Source: G963674505 sp964575975 (GTDB lineage Bacteria; Desulfobacterota; Desulfobacteria; Desulfobacterales; SKZT01). Taken from it: DNA of 6,324 bases. Shown here in pieces: positions 1 through 6,323 of this stretch. The notes beneath the pieces are model-generated. The model was given only the letters and a program-made list of their open reading frames with translations. It was not told where the DNA came from and did not search any database. The translations under genes and the position numbers were made by a program. Each line of letters begins with the position of its first letter. The stretch's first letter is position 1. The stretch spans positions 1 through 6,324 of the forward strand of contig CAZNTU010000288.1 in the NCBI GenBank assembly GCA_964575975.1, given 5' to 3'.

Positions 1-694
1 GATTGAACATGATATTGGCGATCTCCGGACCTTCCAAGTCGGGGACGATGGAAGCGGGAACGGACAAAACATCCTTTCCCTCCCCTCCGAAAACATCGAC
101 GGTGGTCACTGCAAAATAATAGGTACCCTCTCCATACAGATCGTTCACCGTTGCCGTCGTATCCGAAACACGAACTTCGGGAACCATTTCGCAATTGATA
201 TACGAAAAGGGATACCGGCGGACGTAAACCGCGTAACCTTCGACGTATTCGGCCGGTTCCGCGGGGTCCCAGGAAAGGTTCGCGCTATAGCTGCCGGGAA
301 CGACCTTCAGGTTCTCCGGATTCGGCAGCAGAAAGACCCCTCCAACTTGCATGTCCTCTTGGACAGTGAAGGAATAAGGATTTTCATCGGTTGTTGACCA
401 CTGATCGAGGTAAAAATGGGAAAAATGCCAGTTCGGGGAGGCCGTTGCCGTAATTTCCACTTGGGATTCTTGCTCCACGGGGATAACCACGCCTTCGTCG
501 CCGGTATCCGAGACGACTATCGGCGAGGGGTTCCCCGTGTCGATAACAAGCTGGCCGAAGCCCTGGATCTCGATGCGCAATTCTACGGTCGGGGAAAGTT
601 GTTCGGCGGCGGCCGGATGCTCGATGGCCGCGAAGAAAAGCAAAGCTACGGCAAGGGTTCTTGCGACTGCAAAGCGAAACGGAATTCCATTCAT
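1..694 (-). CDS. Secreted B-repeat/FN3 protein, 5' part only
   Basis: The first 231 codons are present and the gene runs off the left edge of the window with no stop. The start MNGIPFRFAVARTLAVALLF with a PAAA cleavage site near residue 30 is a typical signal peptide. Residues about 35-121 resemble the bacterial (InlB-type) B-repeat family: a strand with GFGQLVIDTG, then VEITATASPNWHFSHF and a closing SFTVQEDMQVGGVF. Residues about 124-216 form an FN3 domain (PENLKVVPGSYSANLSWDP, GYAVYVRRYP, GTYYFAVTTVDVFG). The last residues (EGPEIANIMF) look like the start of another beta domain. The ATG at 694 has AGGA about 12 nt upstream, and the ATG at 690 is out of frame. The gene follows the giant protein by 89 bp on the same strand, so it is probably cotranscribed and surface-directed. 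Its full function depends on the missing part. Confidence 0.88.
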   Translation of the reverse strand, partial: MNGIPFRFAVARTLAVALLFFAAIEHPAAAEQLSPTVELRIEIQGFGQLVIDTGNPSPIVVSDTGDEGVVIPVEQESQVEITATASPNWHFSHFYLDQWSTTDENPYSFTVQEDMQVGGVFLLPNPENLKVVPGSYSANLSWDPAEPAEYVEGYAVYVRRYPFSYINCEMVPEVRVSDTTATVNDLYGEGTYYFAVTTVDVFGGEGKDVLSVPASIVPDLEGPEIANIMFN

Positions 695-783
695 CGTTTT
701 TTCGGTTCCTTTTTTCCGGTTCAAGGACGGTTCGATCGGTCTCGTTTCAGACGGTTTTCGGTTCAAGGCGGCGCCCTTCGGTC
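695..783. other. 89-bp intergenic gap with a 10-bp direct repeat
   Basis: The gap holds CGGTTCAAGG twice, at 717-726 and 759-768, plus related GACGGTT words at 726-732 and 750-756. The two full copies are 42 bp apart. There is no stem followed by a T-run on the minus strand, so no intrinsic terminator is supported here, consistent with readthrough into the downstream gene. The segment just before ATG 694 is A-rich with a weak AGGA. Confidence 0.5.
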
Positions 784-3700
784 TCAACGCCGGCAAATCG
801 TCTTGGCGGCGCTGTACGCCTCCCATTCGACAAAGTCCCAATCGTCGACGCACCCGTCGGCGTTATAATCCGCCCGGGGGACGAAACGGCGGTCGCCCTC
901 GCATTTTCCCAGGGCGAGAAGGACGATCAGCAAGTCCCTGAGATCGACCCTCGAGTCCATGTTCAGGTCCGCTTTAAGATAGACGGAACAGGCGTTGTCG
1001 TTCACGTAGGAGGCGAAATGCAAAGTCCATTTAATATAATCTCTTGGCCGGACGCATCCGTCGCGGTCGTAGTCGGCTTCGGCGACATAGCCGTCGTCGC
1101 CGGAACACTTCCCCAAAGCCGAGCGGACGATAGTCCGGTCGACGCCGTCGACATCGCCGTCGGCGTCCAGATCGCCGGGCACCGAGGGCTCGCACACGAC
1201 CTCCGCCCTATCCGAAGCGCTGTCGGCCCCGTCGTGGACGGTCAATTGCAGTCGGTATCGTCCTGGAACGTCCGGAACGAACTCCGGTGTCGATGTGTCG
1301 GCCCGGAGGATCGAGACGTCGGATAGAGCGCTTTCCGGGGGTATTTCCGTAAAAACCCATGCGAAGGACAGCGGCGAGGGGCCGTTGTCCGGGTCGTGGC
1401 TGCCGGAACCGTCGGGAAGGGCGGTTTTTCCGGCGCAAATCCGAATATCGGGACCCGCGTCGGCGACAGGGGCGATGTTCGGAGGCTCGACGACGTACTC
1501 CGCGACCACGGTCGGGCTTTGGTTTCCGGCTTCGTCGACCGCCATGAATTTTATCACGGTGGTTTCGTATACGATTATGGGGGAGCTATAGAGCTGCGAT
1601 TCGACGGACGGTTCGGCGCCGTCGAGCGTGAAATGGATATCGGCGTTTTCGTCGCAGGACAGCGCGACCGACTGCTCGGAGTCGTATTCGCCCGGAGGCG
1701 GGACTGCCGAAATCACGGGAACCGTCCGGTCCACGACGATCGCGCCCGGAGCGTACACGCTTTCCTGGCTGTTGCCGTCGCTTATTTGCGCGTAGACATG
1801 GAACTTGCCTTCCAGGCTGGAGATGTCCCAAGCGTAAATGTCCCCGGAATCGTCCGGGTCCTCGGGCAAGCCCGAAACGATGAGAACGCCGTCGAATCCT
1901 TGATCGTCCATATCGTAGAAAAGGCTGATTTCGGCGTTGCTGTCCGGGTCCGCATCCTGCCACCGGATCGTGAAGCTGTTCGAATTGGTAATCCGATCCG
2001 TCGCGGGATCGGTGATGCTGATCGTCGGCGGATCGTCGAGGCCGTTGGTGTCGGTGAAGAAAGAGGCGGTGTCCGTCCAGGAGCTTGCCTCGCCGTGCTC
2101 GTCCTCGGCTTGCGCCCGCCAGTAATGCCATTGGTTGTCGGAAAGTTCGGGAGCGACCACCCATTCCGGCACGTCGGCGACCCCGCCGTCCAAAAGGGTT
2201 TGCAGGACCGGATCCGAATACAATTCGAACCGGTAGAATAGAACGTCGTCGTCGGGGTCCCGCGCCGGGTGGAGCGAAAGCTTGGGAGACAGGGTGTCTA
2301 TCCAGGCCTTGTCGCCGGGGTTCTTGAGCACGGGCGTGGACGGCGGATCGTTTTCGGTGTTGACGAAGAAATCCGAAGCGGCCCAAGGGCTGTCGGCCAT
2401 CCCGTCGCTGGCTTTCGCCCGCCAGAAGTAGCGAGTGTTGTCGTCCAGGCCCGTCAAGCTCCAGGCGGTGGCGTTCTCGGTCTCGTCGATTCGGCCGGAC
2501 TGTCGCAGACAGGGGCTGTCGAAGGTGTTCGCCTCGTCCAGTTCGAAAAAGTAGCAAAGCCGATCGCCGTCGAGATCTTCGGCGTTTTCGACCGTCAGGT
2601 CGAGGTCCGTTGTTTCGACTTCGCTGCGAGGAGGCGGGAACGAAACGACCGGGGCCGAGGGAGCGTCGTTTTCCGTATTCACGAAAAAGGAGGCCGGGGC
2701 TGTCGCGGTCGCGGCGCCGTGTTCGTCCAATGCGGTCGCCCGCCAATAATAAAAGGTATTGTCCGAGAGATGCTCGGCGACGGTCCATGAAGTGACGCCG
2801 TTTTCGCCCGCCGGGATGCCGTCGGAAACGGCGACGGTATTCGCAAGGTCCGCATCCAGGAAAATTTCGAAAATATAGACGACTTGGTCCTCGTCCGCAT
2901 CGACGCTGTTCGTGACGACCAGAGCGGGGGTCGGCGTATCCACGTCGGCTCCGTCGGCCGGTTCGCTGACGAAGAAATTTCCGGGGGGATCGTTTTGCGT
3001 GTTGACAAAGAAGCTTCCGTAGGCCCACACGCTGAACCCCGTGCCGTCGGTGGCTCTCACGCGCCAGAAATACCGGCTGTTGTCGGAAAGGGGCTCGGAA
3101 ACGCTCCAGGAGGTTTCCGACGGATTTTCCGCGATGCCGTCCCTGCTTTCGACGGGGAAAGCCATCTGCGAGTCGGAGAATATTTCGAAGTCGTAGGTTA
3201 CAATGTCTCCGTCCGGGTCCGTGCTGTTCCCGATCGTAAATACGGGGGAAAGCTCGGCGACTTCCCGGCCGTCGGAGGGAGCCAGGATTTTCGGAACGGA
3301 CGGAGCGTTGCAGAGCACCGGGTCCGTGCCGTTCAGATATTCGTCCAAGTCGGATATGCCGTCGCCGTCGTAGTCGCCTGCGCCGTCTCGCTCCAGCGTT
3401 CCGAAATGCGCCATCTCCCAGGCGTCGCCCATGCCGTCGCCGTCGGTGTCTTCCGCCGGCAAAATCGTCAGCAAGACGGTTTCCGTGTCGGAAAGGATGC
3501 CGTCCGACGCGATTATTTCGACGGAGTAGACGCCGGCTTGGCCCGGAGCGGGCGTCCAGGCGAACACGGCCTCGCCGTTGCCATTGTCGGCGAATTTAGC
3601 GCCGGAAGGCAGGGGCGAGGCGGTCAGTGCCGGATATGTGCCGTCGGGATCGTTTGCTCTGGCGACAAAGGAGAGTTCGGTCCCCTCGCGGCCGGATCGA

Positions 3701-5118
3701 TCGCCGACGGGCTCGAGAACAGGCGCATGCAGCCCTGTTCCGGCTTCCTGGAACACCACCGTGTAGGAGCCCGTCGTCCCGTTGTCGAACAGGTTGACGA
3801 AATACTCCCAGGAACGATCTTCCTTTTGGTTTTTCGACAACCAGATGTTTTCGGGCTTCACGCGTTTTCCGTCCGAACGAAGGGCGCTCGCGACCGGATT
3901 CGATCCCGAAAAGGGGTCCGGAAGCCGAATGAAGACGAAACCGCCGGCGGCCTCGGTCGTCAGGGCGAAAACGGTTTCGTTCCCGGTCCGGCTTTCGGGG
4001 GAAAGCACGGAGACCGAAGAAAGGTCTTCCACCGGCGAGGAGGAAACGTCCTCCGACTCGTAGAGCTTGTAGGCGGAACCGTCCTTTGCCAGAAAATCCC
4101 GGATTCGGTCCCGGCCGGGAACGTCCGCCAGAACGTCTCCGACCAGACAATGCGTTTTGGCGGTCTCGATCAAGGACGTCATCCGGCCACCGAGTTCGTC
4201 GGCATGGGAAAAACCGGCGGAAAAATCCTTGAAATTTCCGGAAAGGCTGCATTGCATGGTCCATCGGGCCGTAATCGCATCCGCGGGGCCGATGTCTCCG
4301 CAATCCAGACGGAGGTCTGCGGCGGCCGTCCGGCCGTTTATCTCCGCGCCCAGGACCGTGAAGTCGATCAGGAGTCCTTGTTCGTTTTCCACGATTTTCG
4401 GTTGGCTGCTTTCGATCTTGAAATTTTTCGCCGTTCCGTATCCGTTGTTCGCTATTCTGAGACCGAAGGTGAAAGGAATCGGCGGTTCGGTTTCATCGGT
4501 GAAAGGATCGTCGCCCACGACCTGCTTCGGAAGGAAATAATCGAGGGTCAGTTTCGGCATGGGCCTTACGAATATGCGGTCCGGGGGTACCTCTATCGTG
4601 TTCGCGTCTCCGCCGAGGCTGTAATGGAGCCTGGCGCCGACGTAGTAAACCGTGCCGTTTTCCATGTTTTCGGAGGCGCCCGGCGCCGGGATAATAATCC
4701 AGTGTATCGTCGCGGTGGCGGAGGGCTCCACCAAGCCTTCCCCGTTTGTGCCGGTAATGTTTTTCATCGACTCGATTCCGATGAAAAACAAGGCCGACGT
4801 GTCGTTCGGGTTCGAACTGGCTGAAACCTCGTTGCCGTCCCGGTCGGTGAAAACCACTTGGATATCGACGTCTTCCAAGGTTCGATCCACGCCGTTTTCG
4901 ATTTTCATCTCGGCGTCGAAGGCTTGGCGCTCGAAAGCTATCTCCTGGTATATGACCATTTTGATGGTAGCGCATTTGGACTCGGTGTTTTCCGGGCAGG
5001 CGAATTCGGCAAGCGAGGCGGAAGAAGAAAAAAGCAGTAAAGTAAACAAGGAAGCCGTCAAAACGGTCCGCCGCAACGAAAAAACAAGAAGTCTATATCC
5101 TGGTCTTTTGCCGTCCAT
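784..5118 (-). CDS. Giant secreted multidomain protein (Ig/FN3/PKD, dockerin-like C terminus)
   Basis: This 1444-residue protein begins with a signal peptide (basic n-region, hydrophobic TASLFTLLLF, likely cleavage after SASLA at about 37). In order it then has: an N-terminal beta-rich module (38-355); a linker beta domain (380-460); an Ig-like domain (465-552); an Asp-rich EF-hand-like segment (557-600); four FN3-like repeats (607-1031); an Ig-like domain (1032-1132); a chitobiase C-terminal-like domain (1133-1211); a PKD domain (1215-1310); and two dockerin-like modules (1315-1444). No catalytic domain is visible, so a structural, adhesive or scaffolding role outside the cell is inferred. 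I chose ATG 5118 over the longer GTG 5142 because GGAGAG sits directly upstream of the ATG, while the GTG has no ribosome site. The gene lies 48 bp after the transglutaminase-like gene and 89 bp before another secreted-protein gene. It has no transmembrane anchor or sorting signal after the signal peptide. Domain calls are by eye. Confidence 0.92.
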   Translation of the reverse strand: MDGKRPGYRLLVFSLRRTVLTASLFTLLLFSSSASLAEFACPENTESKCATIKMVIYQEIAFERQAFDAEMKIENGVDRTLEDVDIQVVFTDRDGNEVSASSNPNDTSALFFIGIESMKNITGTNGEGLVEPSATATIHWIIIPAPGASENMENGTVYYVGARLHYSLGGDANTIEVPPDRIFVRPMPKLTLDYFLPKQVVGDDPFTDETEPPIPFTFGLRIANNGYGTAKNFKIESSQPKIVENEQGLLIDFTVLGAEINGRTAAADLRLDCGDIGPADAITARWTMQCSLSGNFKDFSAGFSHADELGGRMTSLIETAKTHCLVGDVLADVPGRDRIRDFLAKDGSAYKLYESEDVSSSPVEDLSSVSVLSPESRTGNETVFALTTEAAGGFVFIRLPDPFSGSNPVASALRSDGKRVKPENIWLSKNQKEDRSWEYFVNLFDNGTTGSYTVVFQEAGTGLHAPVLEPVGDRSGREGTELSFVARANDPDGTYPALTASPLPSGAKFADNGNGEAVFAWTPAPGQAGVYSVEIIASDGILSDTETVLLTILPAEDTDGDGMGDAWEMAHFGTLERDGAGDYDGDGISDLDEYLNGTDPVLCNAPSVPKILAPSDGREVAELSPVFTIGNSTDPDGDIVTYDFEIFSDSQMAFPVESRDGIAENPSETSWSVSEPLSDNSRYFWRVRATDGTGFSVWAYGSFFVNTQNDPPGNFFVSEPADGADVDTPTPALVVTNSVDADEDQVVYIFEIFLDADLANTVAVSDGIPAGENGVTSWTVAEHLSDNTFYYWRATALDEHGAATATAPASFFVNTENDAPSAPVVSFPPPRSEVETTDLDLTVENAEDLDGDRLCYFFELDEANTFDSPCLRQSGRIDETENATAWSLTGLDDNTRYFWRAKASDGMADSPWAASDFFVNTENDPPSTPVLKNPGDKAWIDTLSPKLSLHPARDPDDDVLFYRFELYSDPVLQTLLDGGVADVPEWVVAPELSDNQWHYWRAQAEDEHGEASSWTDTASFFTDTNGLDDPPTISITDPATDRITNSNSFTIRWQDADPDSNAEISLFYDMDDQGFDGVLIVSGLPEDPDDSGDIYAWDISSLEGKFHVYAQISDGNSQESVYAPGAIVVDRTVPVISAVPPPGEYDSEQSVALSCDENADIHFTLDGAEPSVESQLYSSPIIVYETTVIKFMAVDEAGNQSPTVVAEYVVEPPNIAPVADAGPDIRICAGKTALPDGSGSHDPDNGPSPLSFAWVFTEIPPESALSDVSILRADTSTPEFVPDVPGRYRLQLTVHDGADSASDRAEVVCEPSVPGDLDADGDVDGVDRTIVRSALGKCSGDDGYVAEADYDRDGCVRPRDYIKWTLHFASYVNDNACSVYLKADLNMDSRVDLRDLLIVLLALGKCEGDRRFVPRADYNADGCVDDWDFVEWEAYSAAKTICRR
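787..1176 (-). repeat. Tandem pair of dockerin-like modules at the C terminus
   Basis: Residues 1315-1377 and 1383-1444 are two copies of a module of about 62 residues. Each has two calcium-loop half-motifs: DLDADGDVDGVD with DYDRDGCVRPRD in copy one, and DLNMDSRVDLRD with DYNADGCVDDWD in copy two. Both share ALGKC and ADY-x-x-DGCV at identical spacing. Loop positions 1, 3, 5 and 12 keep Asp/Asn. Position 9 of the second loop is Arg in copy one, which may weaken that site. Each copy has three cysteines (1338, 1355, 1377 and 1406, 1423, 1442). Dockerins bind cohesin domains in known systems; no cohesin is visible here. Confidence 0.8.
1189..1476 (-). other. PKD domain
   Basis: Residues about 1215-1310 carry the PKD hallmarks: APVADAGPDIRI at the start, DGSGSHDPDNGPSPLSFAWV in the middle, and a TSTPEFVPDVPGRYRLQLTV strand leading to HDGADSASD. 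It links the Ig-type stalk to the C-terminal dockerin-like modules. Confidence 0.85.
1486..1722 (-). other. Chitobiase/beta-hexosaminidase C-terminal-like domain
   Basis: Residues about 1133-1211 show the pattern of this small Ig-like family: a PPPGEYDSEQSVALSCDENA strand pair, IHFTLDGAEPSVESQLYSSP, then TTVIKFMAVDEAGNQSP. In other proteins the domain accompanies carbohydrate-active or surface proteins. A sugar-binding role here would be inference only. Confidence 0.75.
2026..3300 (-). repeat. Four tandem FN3-like protein repeats in the giant protein
   Basis: Four consecutive units of 106, 108, 106 and 105 residues (607-712, 713-820, 821-926, 927-1031) share the same layout: P-x-x-P strand start, a D-x-D-x-D/DPDGD turn followed by Y-x-F-E-(I/L), a (L)SDN-x-x-(Y/F)-(Y/F)-W-R motif, A-x-D-x-x-G, and an FFVNTxNDPP linker in the first three. 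The fourth unit ends in a divergent FFTDTNGLDDPP. DNA boundaries are roughly 3300-2983, 2982-2659, 2658-2341 and 2340-2026. Codons have diverged between units, so the array is old rather than a fresh duplication. It probably forms an elongated stalk. Confidence 0.85.
3319..3450 (-). other. EF-hand/thrombospondin-type-3-like calcium segment
   Basis: Residues 557-600 contain two Asp-rich loops, DTDGDGMGDAWE and DYDGDGISDLDEYLNGTDP, separated by about 20 residues. This DxDGDGxxDxxE pattern is the calcium-binding signature seen in many secreted bacterial proteins, and the WEMAHFGT-type spacer is commonly found between such loops. It joins the Ig-like domain to the FN3-like array and probably rigidifies that junction when calcium is bound. 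Confidence 0.8.
4032..5007 (-). other. Conserved N-terminal beta-rich module of the giant protein
   Basis: Residues about 38-362 form a module with no named domain that I can assign. Recognisable stretches are YQEIAFERQAFDAEMKIENG (possibly a CARDB/DUF11-like strand pattern), LTLDYFLPKQVVGDDPFTDE, FGLRIANNGYGTAKNFKIES, LLIDFTVLGAEING and LVGDVLADVPGRDRIRDFLA. I recall closely similar strings at the front of large secreted proteins in other bacteria, including cyanobacteria and deltaproteobacteria. This recollection has not been verified by search. The module sits directly after the signal peptide and before the Ig/FN3 stalk, so it may be the exposed functional head or a domain used in export. 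Confidence 0.6.
4758..4790. repeat. Perfect 12-bp inverted repeat inside the giant gene
   Basis: TGTTTTTCATCG (4758-4769) is matched exactly by CGATGAAAAACA (4779-4790) around a 9-nt spacer. It lies about 330-360 nt into the coding region and encodes the stretch LFFIGIESMKNI. In the mRNA a G-U pair could extend the stem to 13 bp. Whether it has any role is unknown. Confidence 0.7.
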
Positions 5119-5127
5119 ATTCTCTCC
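5119..5127 (-). promoter_or_regulatory. Ribosome binding site of the giant secreted-protein gene
   Basis: GGAGAG at 5127-5122 is followed by AAT and then ATG at 5118, so the GGAG core is 5 nt from the start codon. This is the strongest Shine-Dalgarno match in the window. It lies inside the reading frame that would open at GTG 5142, which argues for the shorter, 1444-residue product. Confidence 0.75.
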
Positions 5128-5166
5128 GATTCGGATTGACACGGGTTGAAACGCTACCCGCCATAT

Positions 5167-6213
5167 TCAATTCCATACTTTCATTTTCGCTTCCATCGAC
5201 TCGCCGATCGCCGCGAAAAGATGGAACCGGTTCGTCTTTTCTCCCGCGAATTCGTCGATAACCCGCATGGCGATGTAATTCCGGGATTGCAAGAATCTCT
5301 TTGCTTGCGGGTCGGCAGGATTCCATGCGCCGTCCGCATGAAATTCCGCCCAATTGTGGTAGTCGAACGGATTCAGCAGACCGTCCGCTCCGCGCACGTA
5401 CCCCCCTACTCCCCTGGCCGGAATGCCCGCCGCCCGGCACAGGGCCACGAACAGGCACATGTGCTCGCTGCAATCCCCTTTCCCGTGCTTCAAAGCCCAG
5501 GACGCGCCCCGCATGCTTCCGTAAAAGCCGTCGTAGCGAACATGTCCCGAAACGAAGTCGAAAATGTTGGCGGCGGTCTCCAGTCGATTCGCCCCCGCGA
5601 GTCTTTTCGCTGCATTTATTATCTCCGGGGAATCGGATTCGATCGTTTTTTCGGGTGCCAGGAAGTTTTCGGGACTTCCCGATGGAAAAGGATTCGGGAT
5701 CTCCGACAGCTTCAAGTCGGCTGTGATCAGAATTGTCTTGACTGCGCGGGGAGGGATTGTTTCGAATTTGAAAAGCAGTAGTTGATTGCCCAAATCGTCT
5801 TGAAGCAAATCGAATGGATCGGACGCTTCGATGTTTTCGCACAGTTGCGTTCCGGTTTGCCTAACGGGCGCGAAGACTTTCATGCCTGCGTCCGCGGCCG
5901 GCCGGTGGGATTTGTTCGTCAGTAAAAATCCGTATCTGATTTTTCGCGCGACGGGATATGCCTCGCGAGGGGTTGCCGGGGCCGGCTCGACCGCTTTTCC
6001 TTCGGAAAAACAGGAGGTTCCGGAAGGAAACATCGCCGCCGTAAAGAAGAAAAACGCCATGAAAAGGCATAGTCGCGGAAAGTCTGCTTTTCGCGCAAAA
6101 GGAGAGCGTATCCTGCGGGCGGCCGAATGGAAACGTCCGGCCGAAAAATACCTGAAGGACTGAAAGCTTGAACACGAAAAGCAATCGACGGAATTTCCTC
6201 TTCCGCGCTTCAT
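5167..6213 (-). CDS. Exported transglutaminase-like (papain-fold) protein
   Basis: The 348-residue product has a transglutaminase-like core with all three catalytic positions: Cys248 in GDCSEHMCLFVALCRAAGIP, His286 in FDYHNWAEF and Asp301 in NPADP. Family members hydrolyse or transfer at peptide and isopeptide bonds; which one applies here cannot be read from sequence. Ahead of the core (about residues 81-172) is a beta-rich domain with ARKIRYGFLLTN and DDLGNQLLLF, an arrangement I recall in deltaproteobacterial relatives. Residues 48-68 (LCLFMAFFFFTAAMFPSG) are a hydrophobic export segment after an unusually long basic, Ser/Phe-rich leader. I chose ATG 6213 because AAAGG lies 10 nt upstream. 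TTG 6252 has no ribosome site, and ATG 6060 lacks both a ribosome site and a basic n-region. The protein is full length and ends in TGA 48 bp before the large gene, suggesting cotranscription. The family call is secure; the substrate is unknown. Confidence 0.9.
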   Translation of the reverse strand: MKRGRGNSVDCFSCSSFQSFRYFSAGRFHSAARRIRSPFARKADFPRLCLFMAFFFFTAAMFPSGTSCFSEGKAVEPAPATPREAYPVARKIRYGFLLTNKSHRPAADAGMKVFAPVRQTGTQLCENIEASDPFDLLQDDLGNQLLLFKFETIPPRAVKTILITADLKLSEIPNPFPSGSPENFLAPEKTIESDSPEIINAAKRLAGANRLETAANIFDFVSGHVRYDGFYGSMRGASWALKHGKGDCSEHMCLFVALCRAAGIPARGVGGYVRGADGLLNPFDYHNWAEFHADGAWNPADPQAKRFLQSRNYIAMRVIDEFAGEKTNRFHLFAAIGESMEAKMKVWN

Positions 6214-6296
6214 GTTTAAGACGCCTTTCGAAAAGTGGTTGTGCGGCCGCAAAAACGCAAAATGCAGAACGAGTTCGGAAACAGATCGCCTTGCCG

Positions 6297-6323
6297 ATTA
6301 TTGCTCGAGTACAGTCGTTTCAA
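6297..6323 (-). promoter_or_regulatory. Weak candidate promoter upstream of the transglutaminase-like gene
   Basis: On the minus strand TTGAAA (6323-6318) is followed 15 nt later by AATAAT (6302-6297), about 83 nt before ATG 6213. The boxes resemble a sigma-70 promoter, but the spacing is short and the region ends at the window edge, so this is a low-confidence call. The remaining upstream bases to 6214 show nothing else recognisable. Confidence 0.22.

Noticed and set aside
416..1326. Overlapping plus-strand open frames of 134-221 codons near the left end.
   Set aside because: They lie antisense to the dockerin-like tail and the third secreted gene, both of which have clear protein features on the minus strand.
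1586..3028. A 480-codon open frame on the minus strand in another phase of the giant gene.
   Set aside because: The product is extremely Arg-rich and low in complexity, typical of an out-of-frame reading of GC-rich Asp/Ser codons. It lies wholly within the well-supported gene.
2884..4824. A 646-codon open frame on the plus strand antisense to the giant gene.
   Set aside because: It is a mirror of the strong GC-biased codon use of the minus-strand gene. The translation has no recognisable domain, while the minus strand encodes clear FN3, Ig and calcium-binding motifs across the same bases.
5142..5160. A 5-bp inverted repeat (CGGGT/ACCCG) in the gap before the giant gene.
   Set aside because: The stem is too short and has no following T-run; it does not support a terminator or attenuator.
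5661..5679. A 6-bp inverted repeat (GGAAGT/ACTTCC) in the transglutaminase-like gene.
   Set aside because: A stem of this length with a 7-nt loop is expected by chance in a window this size.
5093..5842. A 249-codon minus-strand frame overlapping the transglutaminase-like gene.
   Set aside because: It is an out-of-phase reading across the catalytic core and the intergenic gap; its Arg/Ser-rich composition shows no domain.
5997..6030. Possible lipoprotein cleavage site (SGTSC) after the hydrophobic segment of the transglutaminase-like protein.
   Set aside because: The residues before the Cys (G-T-S) do not fit the usual L/V/I at position -3, so a lipobox is not supported.
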